A stretch of 64,000 bases of DNA from an uncultured Acidobacteriia bacterium (GCA_903851195.1 CAINNJ010000006.1:101835-165834), one strand, 5' to 3'. Positions 1 to 11,625 are shown, counted from the stretch's first letter. Numbers and translations are program-made. The notes: generated by a model from the letters alone, not told the origin.

Positions 1-5
1 GTTCC

Positions 6-746
6 GTGATCGTCCGCGACTGGCTGCAGGATGCCGACGATATCTTCCTGAGCACCGTGTTCGCGGGCTGCGACCTGCGCCCCGGCAAATACCTCTCCGT
101 GGAAGTGCACGACAACGGTTGCGGCATGACGGAGGCCGTCCAGGCGCGGATCTTCGAGCCCTTCTTCACCACCAAATTTACCGGCCGCGGCCTTGGTCTG
201 GCCGCCGTGCTCGGCATCGTCCGCAGCCACGGCGGGGCGCTGAAGGTCTACAGCACCTTGGGGGAGGGAAGCACCTTTAAAATGCTGCTGCCCGTGCTGC
301 CCGAAGATATCGAAGCCTCGGTGGCGGCGCGCGCGGAGTCCGACCCTCTGAAGGGCCGCGGCCATCTGCTCGTGGTGGACGACGAAGAGATGATCGGCCG
401 CTTCGCGCAGAACGCCCTGACGCATTACGGCTACTCCGCCAGCCTGGCCCGCGGCGGCGAAGAAGCGATTCGCCTCTTCGAAAACACGCCGGAAACCTTC
501 CGGCTCGTGCTTCTGGACCTCACCATGCCCGGCATGAGCGGCGAAGAGGTGTTCCGGCGTCTCCGCGGCATCCGTCCCGATATCCCGGTCCTGCTGACCA
601 GCGGCTTCAGCATGCAGGCCGCGGTGCGCCACTTCACCGGCAAAGGTCTCGCGGGCTTTATCCAGAAGCCCTACTCGGCGAAGCAACTGGCGGCCGGCAT
701 CAGGGATGTTTTGAACCCGGCTTCAACTTCGCCTCCGCCGGCATAA
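6..746 (+). CDS. Hybrid sensor histidine kinase C-terminus (HATPase + receiver domain), probably 5'-truncated by window edge
   Basis: HATPase N/G boxes (DNGCGMTEAVQARIFEPFFTTK, GRGLGLAAVLGIV) then REC domain (LLVVDDEEMIG...LVLLDLTMPGMSG...FIQKPYS). Confidence 0.85.
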   Translation: MIVRDWLQDADDIFLSTVFAGCDLRPGKYLSVEVHDNGCGMTEAVQARIFEPFFTTKFTGRGLGLAAVLGIVRSHGGALKVYSTLGEGSTFKMLLPVLPEDIEASVAARAESDPLKGRGHLLVVDDEEMIGRFAQNALTHYGYSASLARGGEEAIRLFENTPETFRLVLLDLTMPGMSGEEVFRRLRGIRPDIPVLLTSGFSMQAAVRHFTGKGLAGFIQKPYSAKQLAAGIRDVLNPASTSPPPA

Positions 747-2862
747 GGCGGCCTGGCCGGATCGGGCGGCACAGCACCACCACGCTCCGGCCGCCCACCC
801 GATACTCACAACTGTCGAGACGCACGCGCTGCCCCGGCTCCACGTAATCGCCCGGACTCGGCAGGGCCGTATCCGCCACCAGCAGCCACTCCCGCGCCGC
901 GCCTTCCTGAATCACGAAATACGCCTCATGCGCCCCGGAATTCACCATCACGTAAATATCGTCGTCCCCCAGACTGGCGCCGCGCAGACAATAAGCCAGC
1001 GTCTGACCACCCGGTGAGAAATCGGGCGAAGGGCCGCGCGTGCCATACCAGCTCACGTCGTCCCTCCAGTACTGGCTTCGCGCGATGGAGGGGTGCGCCT
1101 TGCGGAACGCGATCATCCCCTGCACGAACCGGAACACGTCTTTGTTGCTCTCCAGCAGATCCCAGTCCAGATAGTTCAGTTCATTATCCTGGTTGTACGG
1201 ATTGTTATTGCCCTGCCGCGTCGCCAGAAACTCGTCGCCCGCCGAAAACATGGGCGTGCCGTTCGTCAGCATCAGCAGACACATGAAATTGCACGCCTGC
1301 CGCCGCCGCAGTTCCATCACCACTTCGGGCACGTTCACGTCGCCTTCCCAGCCGCAGTTCCAGCTCCGGTTATCGTCGGTCCCGTCCGTATTGTGGTGCC
1401 CGTTCGCCTGGTTGTGTTTGTGGTCGTAGGCGACCAGATCGTACAGACAAAAACCGTCGTGCGCGGTAATGAAGTTGACGCTCTGGAACGGCCTGTACGA
1501 GTTCTCCGGATCGTCCGGAAACAGGTCATCGCTGCCGTAAAGCCGCTGCATCAGCGCCCCCACCCGGCCCGACACGCCCCGCACGAAATCCCGCAGATCG
1601 TCCCGGTATTTCCCGTTCCACTGCCGCCAGTTGATGCCCGGAAACGCCCGCCCCAGCAGGTAACTCTCGATATCCCACGCCTCGGCCACCATGCGCACCC
1701 CGTGCCGCGCCGCCAGAAAGCTGATGTCCGCAATCAGCGAGGGATGCTCCAGATCCGTGCCGCCATCCGAACGCCGCGTGAATACCGACGCCAGGTCGAA
1801 CCGGAAACCATCCACGCCCATGTGGTTGATCCAGAACAGCAGGCTTTCGAGGATCAGACTCCGCACCACCGGATGATCGCAGCGCAGCGTGTTCCCGCAG
1901 CCCGTGTCGTTCCGGTAGCGGCTCCGGTCCCCGGTCAGCAGATAGTACGACTGGTTATCGATGCCGCGATAGCTGTACACAGGCCCGTCCGGCCCGGCCT
2001 CGCTCGTGTGGTTGTAAACCACGTCCAGCCAGACCTCGATGTTACTGGCGTGGAACGCATCCACCATGTCGCGGAACTCTTCGGCCGCGCCCTCGCTCGT
2101 CGGACTCGCCGCGTAGCCCTGGTGCGGCGAAAAGAAGTTCAGCGTCATGTAGCCCCAGAAGCTGCCCTCCAGCGGATCGCACTGCTGCACCGGCATCAGT
2201 TCCACCGCCGTGACGCCCAGCTTTTTCAGATAAGGAATCTTCTCCGTCAGCCCGGCAAACGTGCCCCGGTTTTCCGCGCGCACTCCGGAATTCGTCCGCG
2301 CCGTGAACCCCTTCACATGGAGTTCGTAGACCACCAGATCGTGACTCGGCCGCGGCGGCCGCTCCACCGTCAGACTGCGCGGGGCCGTCGTTCGGGGCAG
2401 CACGCCCAGCGGCGCCCGGCCGTCGTTCGGACCCGGATCACCCGCCGCCAGCCGGCTGTACGCGGGAGGAAAAAACACCGCCGGCGCGAACGGATCCAGG
2501 AGAATCTTTTCCGCGTCGAAGTAATAGCCGGCCCCCGGATCGTGCCGGCCCTCCACCCGGTACGCGTAATGCCTCGCCTGCGCCACCGCCCCGGCCGCCG
2601 GGATCCAGCAATGCCAGATGCGTCCGGACTTGTTCAGCCGCGGATTCAGCCTTTGTTCCAGAATCGGCCGCACCGGATCGTCCGGACCATAGAGAAGCAG
2701 CGTCACTCCCGTCGCGCGCCGCGAGTACAGCGCGAAGTTCCAGGCGGACAGCGATTCCACCCAGGTCACGCCCATCGGCCCCGGCGTGCCCTCCCGCCGG
2801 TCCCACTCGTCGAAACTGCCTGCGGGCCGCAAGATTTCGGTCATTTGTGTAAATTTCAGCAT
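700..2862 (-). CDS. glgX: Glycogen debranching enzyme / isoamylase (GH13)
   Basis: GH13 motifs: VWLDVVYNHT, GFRFDLASV, VAEAWD, NFITAHDGF; start chosen at internal Met. Confidence 0.85.
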   Translation of the reverse strand: MLKFTQMTEILRPAGSFDEWDRREGTPGPMGVTWVESLSAWNFALYSRRATGVTLLLYGPDDPVRPILEQRLNPRLNKSGRIWHCWIPAAGAVAQARHYAYRVEGRHDPGAGYYFDAEKILLDPFAPAVFFPPAYSRLAAGDPGPNDGRAPLGVLPRTTAPRSLTVERPPRPSHDLVVYELHVKGFTARTNSGVRAENRGTFAGLTEKIPYLKKLGVTAVELMPVQQCDPLEGSFWGYMTLNFFSPHQGYAASPTSEGAAEEFRDMVDAFHASNIEVWLDVVYNHTSEAGPDGPVYSYRGIDNQSYYLLTGDRSRYRNDTGCGNTLRCDHPVVRSLILESLLFWINHMGVDGFRFDLASVFTRRSDGGTDLEHPSLIADISFLAARHGVRMVAEAWDIESYLLGRAFPGINWRQWNGKYRDDLRDFVRGVSGRVGALMQRLYGSDDLFPDDPENSYRPFQSVNFITAHDGFCLYDLVAYDHKHNQANGHHNTDGTDDNRSWNCGWEGDVNVPEVVMELRRRQACNFMCLLMLTNGTPMFSAGDEFLATRQGNNNPYNQDNELNYLDWDLLESNKDVFRFVQGMIAFRKAHPSIARSQYWRDDVSWYGTRGPSPDFSPGGQTLAYCLRGASLGDDDIYVMVNSGAHEAYFVIQEGAAREWLLVADTALPSPGDYVEPGQRVRLDSCEYRVGGRSVVVLCRPIRPGRLMPAEAKLKPGSKHP

Positions 2863-2945
2863 AGACCCGACCCGCACCGCCCACACATGCAATCAAATGG
2901 TTGCGCATTCCGCTGCGACTTGTTAATATGCAACTGAGAGGTTGC

Positions 2946-3431
2946 ATGAATACAGATCGCATTGAAAAGAACATCCTGTTGCGCGCTCCCCAAACCCGCG
3001 TCTGGCGCGCCCTGGCCGACTCCGCGCAGTTCGGCGCCTGGTTCGGCATGAAGTTCGAAGGACCCTTCGAAGCCGGCCAGCCGGTCCGCGGCGTCATGAC
3101 TCCGACCACCGTGGATCCCGACGTCGCTGGCCGCCAGCAACGCTATGAAGGCACGCCCTTCGGGTTCGTCATCGACCGCATCGAGCCCGAACGCCTGTTT
3201 TCTTTCCGCTGGCACCCGTTCGCGCTGGACAAAGACGTGGACTACTCGGCCGAGCCCATGACCCTGATTGTCTTCACGCTGGAACCTGCAGAAGAAGGCG
3301 TGCGGCTCAGCGTGACGGAATCCGGCTTCGACCAGATCCCGCTCGAACGCCGCGCCAAAGCCTTCGCCGCGAACGACGGCGGCTGGACCATGGTGGTGAA
3401 ACTGATCGACAAGTACCTGCAACAGGTATGA
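2946..3431 (+). CDS. SRPBCC / AHSA1-type protein
   Basis: RAPQTRVWRALADSAQFGAWFG and C-terminal GGWTMVVKLIDKYL typical of AHSA1 family; 4-bp overlap with downstream ArsR-type gene. Confidence 0.8.
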   Translation: MNTDRIEKNILLRAPQTRVWRALADSAQFGAWFGMKFEGPFEAGQPVRGVMTPTTVDPDVAGRQQRYEGTPFGFVIDRIEPERLFSFRWHPFALDKDVDYSAEPMTLIVFTLEPAEEGVRLSVTESGFDQIPLERRAKAFAANDGGWTMVVKLIDKYLQQV

Positions 3432-3778
3432 CTGCGGCCGACCAGAACTCGGCCGCCCTCTTCGCGGCGCTCGGCGACACCACGCGACTGCAGCTCGTCG
3501 CGCGCCTCTGCGCCTCTGGGCCGGCCTCCATCACCCGCCTCACGGCCGGTTCCGGCGTCACGCGCCAGGCGGTGACGAAGCACCTTCACGTGATGGAACT
3601 GACCGGGCTGGTTCGCAGCACCCGCCACGGCCGTGAAAGCCTCTGGGAACTCGAACAACGCCGCCTCGAAGACGCCCGCCGCTATCTCGATGTCATCTCG
3701 AAACAGTGGGATGCCGCCCTGCTTCGCCTGCAGGCTTTTGTCGAACAGCCGGAAAACGATCAGGCCGACCAGGCCTGA
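3428..3778 (+). CDS. ArsR-family HTH transcriptional regulator
   Basis: Winged-helix LFAALGDTTRLQLVARL...SGVTRQAVTKHLHVMELTGLV. Confidence 0.85.
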   Translation: MTAADQNSAALFAALGDTTRLQLVARLCASGPASITRLTAGSGVTRQAVTKHLHVMELTGLVRSTRHGRESLWELEQRRLEDARRYLDVISKQWDAALLRLQAFVEQPENDQADQA

Positions 3779-3895
3779 TCGCGGCACCGGATCGGCAATC
3801 CGGCCAGAACGAAATCTGACGCACCCGCCGGAACGTAACACCAACATACTTTACAGTCTTTGACCACTTATAGTATTTTTTGTTACACTCTGCTG

Positions 3896-4525
3896 GTGAG
3901 AACCGTGAAGACTGTACTTATTCTCAGTGTCTTTGCTTCAGCAATCGTTTCCGGGCGCGCGGAGCCATCCTCCCGCATAACCGCCTCGAACTGGTCCGGT
4001 AACTATACCCCGTGTTCTCGCCACGACGACTTACTAACTCACACGCACGTGGATCTCGCGGTGCGCTTCTCCACCGTAAATACCGAGTTAGCCGGGCAGT
4101 TTGCCCGGGCTCTGCAGTTCTGGTCCGGCGTTCTCGATCTCGACTGGCATGAAGTGCAGTCGGAGGATTGCGCCATTCAGCTTGTCGATGGCACCCCCGC
4201 GCTTTTCGACTTCTGCGTCTGCATGAGCGCCAAAGCGCACCTGCCGGACCGCTCCGATTTCCAGGGCTGGGTGGCCTTCAACCCCCGCATGAAACTTACC
4301 CCCCAGGAGATGTTTTTCGATTCCGTGCATGAAATCGGCCACTTACTCGGCCTGGCCCACAACCCGAGCGAATCGTCCGTCATGTATTACTTCGGCACCG
4401 ACCGAGCCGCCTCCCTGAATGCCGCCGACCTGTCCACCCTGGCCGCTCGCCACCAGTTGCGGTCCGACGTTGCCCTGCACAAGGGCGGCGTTAAAATCAT
4501 TCCCGCGCGGGTCGTGCCCAGATAA
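3896..4525 (+). CDS. Secreted matrixin-type metalloprotease
   Basis: Signal-like N-terminus and HEIGHLLGLAH...SSVMYY (metzincin zinc site and Met-turn). Confidence 0.75.
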   Translation: MRTVKTVLILSVFASAIVSGRAEPSSRITASNWSGNYTPCSRHDDLLTHTHVDLAVRFSTVNTELAGQFARALQFWSGVLDLDWHEVQSEDCAIQLVDGTPALFDFCVCMSAKAHLPDRSDFQGWVAFNPRMKLTPQEMFFDSVHEIGHLLGLAHNPSESSVMYYFGTDRAASLNAADLSTLAARHQLRSDVALHKGGVKIIPARVVPR

Positions 4526-4553
4526 GCCAACTGAGATACACTACCGTCTGCCG

Positions 4554-5162
4554 ATGCGAACGCCTGTCCTGCTCGTTATTCTTGCCGCCGCCGCTTTCGC
4601 CCAACCGGCCCGGCTGCCGCAACTCAAACTCGAAGACACCACCGGCGAACAGCGCGCCCTCGCCGAACGCATGATCAAACAGACCCGTTCCGGCCTCACC
4701 GGACCGTTCAACGCCATGCTGCGCAGCCCCGAAATGTCGCAGGGCCTGATGGACCTTTATCTCTACTTCCGCTACAAAACCGCCCTGCCCAGACCGCTCG
4801 TGGAACTCGGCATCCTGGTCACCGCGCGCGAATGGTCCTCGCCGTTCGAATGGTTCATGCACTACCCCATCGCCCGCACCGAAGGCGTCGCCGCGCCCCT
4901 GCTCGCGGAACTCCGCGAAGGCAAACGTCCCGCCGCGATGAAGCCCGATGAAGCGGCGGTCTACGACTTCACCACCGAACTGCTGCGCCGCCACAAGGTC
5001 ACCCCGGCCACTTACCAGAAGGCGTTGAGCCTCTTCGGCGAAAAGAACCTGGTGGACCTGACCGCGCTCGTCAGCACCTATGCCACCTACGCGGGTCTGC
5101 TGAACCTGAGCGACGTCAAAATTCCGGTCACCGGCGGCCCGGAGTTCCTGCCCGTTCCTTAG
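4554..5162 (+). CDS. Carboxymuconolactone decarboxylase-like protein with signal peptide
   Basis: Overall pattern (LVELGILVTAREWSSPFEWFMHYPIA...LVDLTALVSTYATYAGLLN). Confidence 0.7.
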   Translation: MRTPVLLVILAAAAFAQPARLPQLKLEDTTGEQRALAERMIKQTRSGLTGPFNAMLRSPEMSQGLMDLYLYFRYKTALPRPLVELGILVTAREWSSPFEWFMHYPIARTEGVAAPLLAELREGKRPAAMKPDEAAVYDFTTELLRRHKVTPATYQKALSLFGEKNLVDLTALVSTYATYAGLLNLSDVKIPVTGGPEFLPVP

Positions 5163-6012
5163 CCAGACGCTTCTGCAGTTGCCCGCGCAGATTCTGTGCA
5201 AGAACCTTGCAGGCGTTGGAATCCACCATCGCGTCCGGTTGCGTTTCGCGCTGCGCGAGCCGCGTCCACAGCCCAGACGACTCCGGATGCGGCGTCACCA
5301 GGATGTCGCACGGCGTGCTCTCCAGAAACGCAAAACTCCGCTCGAAATCCTCCCCGTGCGGGTTCTCTTTGCGTTTCGTGTAGCGGTAGCCATCCTTCGA
5401 AACGGCGCTCAGACTATCCGCATAAACCAGGTTCAGACAGCGCCCGTTCTCGCAGGAGCGCCACGTCCAGGTCGTCCCGCCCGGCGTGTGGCCCGGAGTG
5501 AAACGCGCGGTCATCTGAATCGGCCCCACGCTCAGGGTCTGGCCGTCTTTCAGAATCTTCACGCGCGCCACCGCCGGAATCGGATCGATGATGCCGAACT
5601 GCGGGTCGTCTCTGGGTACCGCGCCCGCCTTCATCACCGCCGCCGTCCACGGACTTGCCGCCACCCGCGCCCCGCTCCGTTGCTGCAGTTCGGCGATGGC
5701 GCCCGCATGATCGAAATGCGCATGGGAGTTCACGATCAGTTTCACGTCCTCCACCCGAAATCCCAGCGCCCGGATATTCGCCTCGATCAGCGGCGCCGAT
5801 TCCGGCAGCGCGGCGTCAATCAGGACATGGCCGGCGTCGGACGTCACCAGCACCGCGCTCAGCCCGTGCGTGCCAACATACCAGGTATTGCCGAAAATCC
5901 GGAACCCCTTCTGCGGCGTGTTCCAAACGGCGCAGTTCGAACAGGGATAACGGCGCTCCGTCGCAAGCAGAAGCGTGGTCAGCAGGAGAATCAGCGCGAT
6001 TTTGCGGAACAT
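5128..6012 (-). CDS. Subclass B3-like metallo-beta-lactamase
   Basis: Signal peptide, NSHAHFDHAG, TPGHTPGGTTWTW, YADSLS, TPHPES: full B3 zinc-ligand set. Confidence 0.85.
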   Translation of the reverse strand: MFRKIALILLLTTLLLATERRYPCSNCAVWNTPQKGFRIFGNTWYVGTHGLSAVLVTSDAGHVLIDAALPESAPLIEANIRALGFRVEDVKLIVNSHAHFDHAGAIAELQQRSGARVAASPWTAAVMKAGAVPRDDPQFGIIDPIPAVARVKILKDGQTLSVGPIQMTARFTPGHTPGGTTWTWRSCENGRCLNLVYADSLSAVSKDGYRYTKRKENPHGEDFERSFAFLESTPCDILVTPHPESSGLWTRLAQRETQPDAMVDSNACKVLAQNLRGQLQKRLAKERAGTPGRR

Positions 6013-6272
6013 AAAACCATCGTAAACGCCGATCCCCGCCGCCCGAAAATTATTTCCTCAACCTGCTCAGGCACTTACACCACCCGCCGCGGGCAGCCCG
6101 GCCAGGCCATCCGCTACCCTCGCCTCATAAGACGCCGGCCGCCCCCATCTGTGGCCGGTGTCGCCATACCGGGGCAATTCCTCGAGGCCCTGCTCCGGTT
6201 CAGGCCCGAAAGATGTGGGGGTAGGCGCTGCCATCTCATGCGGCCGGGGCGATTCTCAGGCTTGTCCCCGAC

Positions 6273-6292
6273 ATGCTCCGCGCGCGGAGCAT
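6273..6292. repeat. Perfect 20-bp palindrome ATGCTCCGCG/CGCGGAGCAT inside a longer inverted repeat (6256-6301)
   Basis: Read directly; outer arms TCAGGCTTG (6256-6264) and CAAGCCTGA (6293-6301). Confidence 0.85.
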
Positions 6293-6380
6293 CAAGCCTG
6301 AAGAAAGCGAATTCGGCGGCGACTGTGGCGGCCGCCGCCGATTTTCGCCAAATTGGGTTCGCATTTTCAACTGCCCGGTC

Positions 6381-8483
6381 TCAGTTTTCGGCCAGTTCGA
6401 ACACATACAGCGCGTTGCCGCTGTTCGGATGATGAATCTCCGGAGCAATCACATGCGGTACATCACGCGGACTCCCTCCGCCCAGCCCCGTCGTCACCGC
6501 AATATACTGTTTGCCCCCGATCGCGAAGCTCACCGGATGCCCCTGCACGGACGTGCCGAGCCGCGTCTGCCAAAGCTGCTTCCCGGTCTTCACATCCACG
6601 GCTTTGAAATACCGGTCCAGATCCCCCACGAAGGCCACGCCTCCGGCCGTCGAAAGCACCCCGGTCAGAAACGGCGCCCGCTGCTCAATGGTCCAGAGCT
6701 CCTTCAGCGTTTTCACGTCGTAAGCGGAGAGTTTGCCGATCTTCCCGTTCTTCCCCGGCATCTCCAGAAAATGCCGGTTCGCCGCCCCGCCGCCCGACCC
6801 CGCCTTCATCTCCACCTCGCGGCCGGACATCTCCATGCAGCTCTGGCTCAGCGGAATAATCAGCTGCTCAGTCGGCACGTGATAACTCATCGGCTGCCAG
6901 TTGTGCCCGCCCTCCGTGCTGGGGCACGCCTGCAGCCACTGCCCGATCTTCTGCTCCAGCACATCGCTCCGGTACGTCACCTCGCCGGTCTTCCGGTCCA
7001 CGTTCGAGAACACGTTCTGGAACACGGTCTGCGCGGAATCCAGATACTTGCCGGTCACCCGGTCCAGCTTCCACAGGATCCCTACCTTCCCAACCGAAAA
7101 CACCAGCTTCTGCCCGCCCTGGTCCACCAATACGCGCTCGAAGACCTCATCCAGATCGAACGTTTCCTGCGGCACATGCTGGAAGTACCAGTCGAGCTTC
7201 CCGGTATCCGGATTCAGCGCCACGGTCGAGTTCGTGAACAGGCCCTTATCGCCCACCTTCGAACCCCGGCTCACCCGCAGCCACGGCTTGGCTTGAGAAA
7301 TGCCCCAGTACGTCCGGTTCAGTTCCGGATCGAAGCTGCCCATAATCCACGTATCGCCGCCCGCCCGCAGCAGATTCGGCAGCTTGCCCCACGTATCGCC
7401 GCCCGGCTGCCCTTCGCGCGCCACCGTGTTGAACTTCCACAGCGGCTTGCCGGTGGCCCCGTCGAAGCCACTGATATAGCAGCCTTCTTCCTTGTAACTG
7501 GTGCAGCCCGTCAGCCCCTGCAGCACCTTGCCGTTGATCACGATACTGCCGGCCGTGTTGCTGAAGCCGCGATTCGGCGGCGCGACTTCGCTCTGCCAGA
7601 GAATCGCCCCGTTGCGCGCGCTGAGCGCATACAGCCGCGCGTCGGTCGTCGAAAGGAACACCTTGTCGTCCCAGATGGAGAGGCTTCGCGTGGCCCCATA
7701 AGCGCGCGTCGATTCCGGCCCCACATGGTTTTCCCAGATCAGGTCTCCGGTCTTGCCGTCGAGCGCCTGCACCGTGTTGCTGGTGTTCGAAAGGTAGATA
7801 ATGCCGTTGTGCACAATCGGCGTCGGCTCCGTCGCGCCGCCCTCGTTCATCGCCCAAACCCACGCCAGCCGCAGGTTTTTCACATTCGCCGCCGTAATTT
7901 CGCTCAGCGGACTGTAGCTCCATCCCTGATAGTTCCGGCGAATCATCAGCCAGTCGCCATCGGCGGGATGCCGCAGCATCTCATCGGTCACCGGCACATA
8001 GTTCTTCACTTCGCCCTTGACCGTGTGCCCCTTCGGCCCGGTCGCCTGCGACAGCCCCGCCTGATCGGATGCCGGCGAGTTCAGGATCGCCAGCAGCGCG
8101 GCCGGCATCTGCCCGTTGGCGACGGCACTGATCTTCGACGTTGGAGCGGCCCCGGGCTTCGCCCCGTTCGCCTCCAGCAGGAACGCCACCAGCTGCGAGT
8201 ACGTGTCCTGCCCCAGCCCGCCGATATTGCCAGGCGGCATCGTCTGTTGAATATAGGCCGTCAGTTCCGCAGGAGTCTTCGCGCCCCACTGCCGCAGGAA
8301 GTTGCCGCCGGCAAGCTGCGGTGCCTCATTGCGGCCCGAAAGGTCGGGCAAATGACAACTCCCGCAGTTCGCCAGATAGACCCCGCGCCCGGCCGTGGCC
8401 TGTTCCGCCGTGAAAACCCCGGTCTGCGCGTTCAGACCGGCCGCCGCAATCCCTGCAAAAACGAGCGCTCGCACTGTCGCCAT
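6381..8483 (-). CDS. PQQ-dependent (quinoprotein) dehydrogenase with N-terminal cytochrome c domain
   Basis: CGSCH heme site near N-terminus; beta-propeller repeats [54 protein letters not shown]. Confidence 0.85.
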   Translation of the reverse strand: MATVRALVFAGIAAAGLNAQTGVFTAEQATAGRGVYLANCGSCHLPDLSGRNEAPQLAGGNFLRQWGAKTPAELTAYIQQTMPPGNIGGLGQDTYSQLVAFLLEANGAKPGAAPTSKISAVANGQMPAALLAILNSPASDQAGLSQATGPKGHTVKGEVKNYVPVTDEMLRHPADGDWLMIRRNYQGWSYSPLSEITAANVKNLRLAWVWAMNEGGATEPTPIVHNGIIYLSNTSNTVQALDGKTGDLIWENHVGPESTRAYGATRSLSIWDDKVFLSTTDARLYALSARNGAILWQSEVAPPNRGFSNTAGSIVINGKVLQGLTGCTSYKEEGCYISGFDGATGKPLWKFNTVAREGQPGGDTWGKLPNLLRAGGDTWIMGSFDPELNRTYWGISQAKPWLRVSRGSKVGDKGLFTNSTVALNPDTGKLDWYFQHVPQETFDLDEVFERVLVDQGGQKLVFSVGKVGILWKLDRVTGKYLDSAQTVFQNVFSNVDRKTGEVTYRSDVLEQKIGQWLQACPSTEGGHNWQPMSYHVPTEQLIIPLSQSCMEMSGREVEMKAGSGGGAANRHFLEMPGKNGKIGKLSAYDVKTLKELWTIEQRAPFLTGVLSTAGGVAFVGDLDRYFKAVDVKTGKQLWQTRLGTSVQGHPVSFAIGGKQYIAVTTGLGGGSPRDVPHVIAPEIHHPNSGNALYVFELAEN

Positions 8484-8561
8484 AGATGCGAATTCTATCT
8501 CACCGGGGGGCCTGACGAGGCAATCGGATTTCCGCGTGATAGCATCGGAATTCCCCCTTAC

Positions 8562-9791
8562 ATGATTCGCGCCGTAAAAGGTACCCGAGACTTACTGCCC
8601 CCCGACACCGCGGTGTGGAACCGCGTGGAACGGATCGCGCGGGAGGTTTTCCGTGCCTACAACTACCACGAAATCCGCACGCCGATCCTCGAAGAAACAC
8701 AGCTTTTCGCCCGCGGCGTGGGCGCCGAAACCGACATTGTTTCGAAGGAAATGTACACCTTCGACGACCACGGCACTTCGCTGACGCTGCGGCCCGAAAA
8801 CACGGCTTCCGTGATCCGGGCTTACATCGAACACCGTCTGGATCAGCGGCCCGGCGTGCAGAAGCTCTACTACATCGGGCCCATGTTCCGCCGCGAACGG
8901 CCGCAGAAGGGCCGCTACCGGCAGTTCTTCCAGATCGGCGCGGAGGCCATCGGGGCGGACTCGCCGTTCGTCGACGCGGAAGTCATCGAGATGGTGACCG
9001 AGATGCTGACCCGCGCGGGGCTCACCGGCTTCACGCTGCTCATCAACTCCGTGGGCTGCCCCGATTGCCGGCCGAAGTTCGTCGCGAAATTGAAGGAAGC
9101 GCTGCTGCCCGTCGCGCCTTCTCTCTGCACGGATTGCCAGCGCCGCGCGGAAACGAATCCGCTGCGCGTGCTCGACTGCAAGGTGCCCGAAGATCAGCCG
9201 GCAATTGACCAGTTGCCGTCCATCCTCGACAGCCTGTGCGAGAACTGCGCGCCCCACTTCGCCGCGGTAAAGGGCTATCTGAACGATCGCTCCATCGCGT
9301 TCGAAGTGAAGCCCCGCCTGGTGCGCGGGCTCGACTACTACATGCGGACCACGTTCGAGGTGACCCACGGCAACCTCGGGTCGCAGAACTCCGTGCTGGG
9401 CGGCGGACGCTATGACGGACTCGCCGAGTCGCTCGGCTCCAACGTGCACTCACCCGGCATCGGCTTCTCCATTGGCGAAGACCGCCTGGTGATGACCGTG
9501 GACCAGACGCACGACGACGCTCTCGACGTGTTCCTGGCTCCGCTCGGCGATGCCGCCCTGCGCCATGCGGGCGAACTGGCGCGGGAACTGCGTCGCGCCG
9601 GCGCTTCCGTGGAAGTGCTGGCGGGCGGCAAGCTCAAACGCGCCATGGAACTGGCCAACAAGCTGGGCGCGCGGTTTGTGGTCATCCTGGGGGACGACGA
9701 AATCGCGAAGGGCGAGTACTCGCTCAAGGACATGAAGTCCGGCGAGCAGCAGTCCGTCACCCGCGAACAATTACTGCAACGACTACAATAA
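8562..9791 (+). CDS. hisS: Histidyl-tRNA synthetase
   Basis: [15 protein letters not shown]...[14 protein letters not shown]...[18 protein letters not shown]...LGGGRYDGL; track ORF extends artefactually upstream. Confidence 0.95.
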   Translation: MIRAVKGTRDLLPPDTAVWNRVERIAREVFRAYNYHEIRTPILEETQLFARGVGAETDIVSKEMYTFDDHGTSLTLRPENTASVIRAYIEHRLDQRPGVQKLYYIGPMFRRERPQKGRYRQFFQIGAEAIGADSPFVDAEVIEMVTEMLTRAGLTGFTLLINSVGCPDCRPKFVAKLKEALLPVAPSLCTDCQRRAETNPLRVLDCKVPEDQPAIDQLPSILDSLCENCAPHFAAVKGYLNDRSIAFEVKPRLVRGLDYYMRTTFEVTHGNLGSQNSVLGGGRYDGLAESLGSNVHSPGIGFSIGEDRLVMTVDQTHDDALDVFLAPLGDAALRHAGELARELRRAGASVEVLAGGKLKRAMELANKLGARFVVILGDDEIAKGEYSLKDMKSGEQQSVTREQLLQRLQ

Positions 9792-9852
9792 GAGGTGCTC
9801 GGGGACACGTGTCTCCGCAGCACGCGATCCACCCCAAATTAAGCGAGGCGAA

Positions 9853-11625
9853 GTGCACAGGTACAGAACTCACACATGCGGCGAACTGCGAAGCGCGCAC
9901 ACCGGGACGGAAGTCCGTCTTTCAGGATGGCTGCGCAATCGCCGCGATCACGGTGGGGTATATTTCATCGATCTGGCCGATCATTACGGCATTACACAGC
10001 TGGTTGTCGAGCCCGGTTCGCCGGTGTATGACACCATCTCGGCCCTGCCGAAAGAGACCGTAATCCGCGTGGATGGCAAAGTGGTGGCGCGCGATGAAGG
10101 CGCCATCAATCCCGCGATGCCGACCGGCGAAATCGAAGTGCGCATCACCGATGCCGAACTCCTGGGCGCCACCGAGCCGGTGCCGTTTTCCGTCTTCCCC
10201 GAACTTCCCGTGCCGGAAGACATGCGGCTCACCTATCGTTTCCTCGACCTTCGCAAGTCGAAGATGCACGCGAATATCCTGCTGCGCTCGCGCATCATTT
10301 CGAGCATCCGGCGGCGCATGGTGGACCTCGGTTTTGTCGAATACCAGACGCCGACGCTGACCGCATCGAGCCCGGAAGGCGCGCGCGACTTCCTGGTGCC
10401 GGCGCGCCGTCATCCCGGCAAGTTCTACGCGCTGCCGCAGGCCCCGCAGATGTTCAAACAGATCATCATGGTGTCGGGCTTCGACCGCTACTTCCAGATC
10501 GCGCCCTGTTATCGCGACGAAGATGCCCGCGCCGATCGTTCGCCGGGCGAGTTCTATCAGCTCGATATCGAGATGAGCTTCGTCACGCAGGACGACGTGT
10601 TCGCGGCCCTCGAAACGCTGATGACCGGCCTGTTCGGCGAGTATGCGCCGGAGCATACCATCACCCAGGCGCCGTTTCCGCGCATCACCTATGCCGACGC
10701 GATGCTGAAGTACGGTTCCGATAAGCCGGACCTGCGGAATCCGCTGCTGATCGTGGACCTGAGCGAGATGTTCGCAGGCTCCGCATTCCGCGCCTTCGCG
10801 GGCAAAACGGTGCGGGCAATCAAGTTGCCGCAGACGTCCGACCGGTCGCGCTCCTTCTGGGACAAGCTCGAAGAGCAGGCAAAGACGGCCGGCGCGGCGG
10901 GCCTTGCCTGGCTGACCGTGGAAGCCGACGGCACGCTCAAAGGGCCGGTCGCGAAGTTCCTGACGCCGGAGAGCACGGCGCAGTTGATCGCGACGACGGA
11001 ATCGGTGACAGGCGATGCGATTATTATTCTCGCCGATACCGATAAAGCGAAGATCTGCAAGATTCTGGGCACGCTGCGGGATTCGCTGGGACGCCAACTC
11101 GGCCTGATCGAAGAGAAGGTGTTCCGGTTCTGCTGGATCGTCGATTTCCCGATGTATGAGCAGAACGAAGATACCGGGAAAATCGAGTTCAGCCATAACC
11201 CGTTCTCCATGCCGCAGGGCGGTCTGGACGCGCTGAATAATCAGGATCCTCTCACCATCAAAGCCTTTCAGTACGACATCGTCTGTAACGGCTATGAGCT
11301 TTCCTCGGGCGCGATCCGCAACCATCAGCCCTCCATCATGTACCGTGCGTTCGATATCGCGGGCTATCCGCCCGAAGAGGTGAACGAACGTTTTAAGGCG
11401 CTGATCAATGCGCTGAAGTACGGCGCTCCGCCGCACGGTGGAATCGCGCCGGGTATCGACCGCATCGTCATGCTGCTGGCGGACGAGCCGAATATCCGGG
11501 AAGTCATCATGTTCCCGATGAACCAGAACGCGGAAGACCTGATGATGAACGCGCCGAATACGGTTCGGCCGCAACAGTTGAAAGAACTTCACATTCAGGT
11601 TGTGCAGCCGCCTAAGAAAGTGTAA
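9853..11625 (+). CDS. aspS: Aspartyl-tRNA(Asn) synthetase, GTG start
   Basis: [37 protein letters not shown]...[13 protein letters not shown]...[16 protein letters not shown]. Confidence 0.95.
   Translation: MHRYRTHTCGELRSAHTGTEVRLSGWLRNRRDHGGVYFIDLADHYGITQLVVEPGSPVYDTISALPKETVIRVDGKVVARDEGAINPAMPTGEIEVRITDAELLGATEPVPFSVFPELPVPEDMRLTYRFLDLRKSKMHANILLRSRIISSIRRRMVDLGFVEYQTPTLTASSPEGARDFLVPARRHPGKFYALPQAPQMFKQIIMVSGFDRYFQIAPCYRDEDARADRSPGEFYQLDIEMSFVTQDDVFAALETLMTGLFGEYAPEHTITQAPFPRITYADAMLKYGSDKPDLRNPLLIVDLSEMFAGSAFRAFAGKTVRAIKLPQTSDRSRSFWDKLEEQAKTAGAAGLAWLTVEADGTLKGPVAKFLTPESTAQLIATTESVTGDAIIILADTDKAKICKILGTLRDSLGRQLGLIEEKVFRFCWIVDFPMYEQNEDTGKIEFSHNPFSMPQGGLDALNNQDPLTIKAFQYDIVCNGYELSSGAIRNHQPSIMYRAFDIAGYPPEEVNERFKALINALKYGAPPHGGIAPGIDRIVMLLADEPNIREVIMFPMNQNAEDLMMNAPNTVRPQQLKELHIQVVQPPKKV

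Noticed and set aside
6273-8561. Long upstream extension of the hisS ORF (to 1172 aa)
   Set aside because: Extension is antisense to the PQQ dehydrogenase; a canonical HisS start ([14 protein letters not shown]) lies at 8562.
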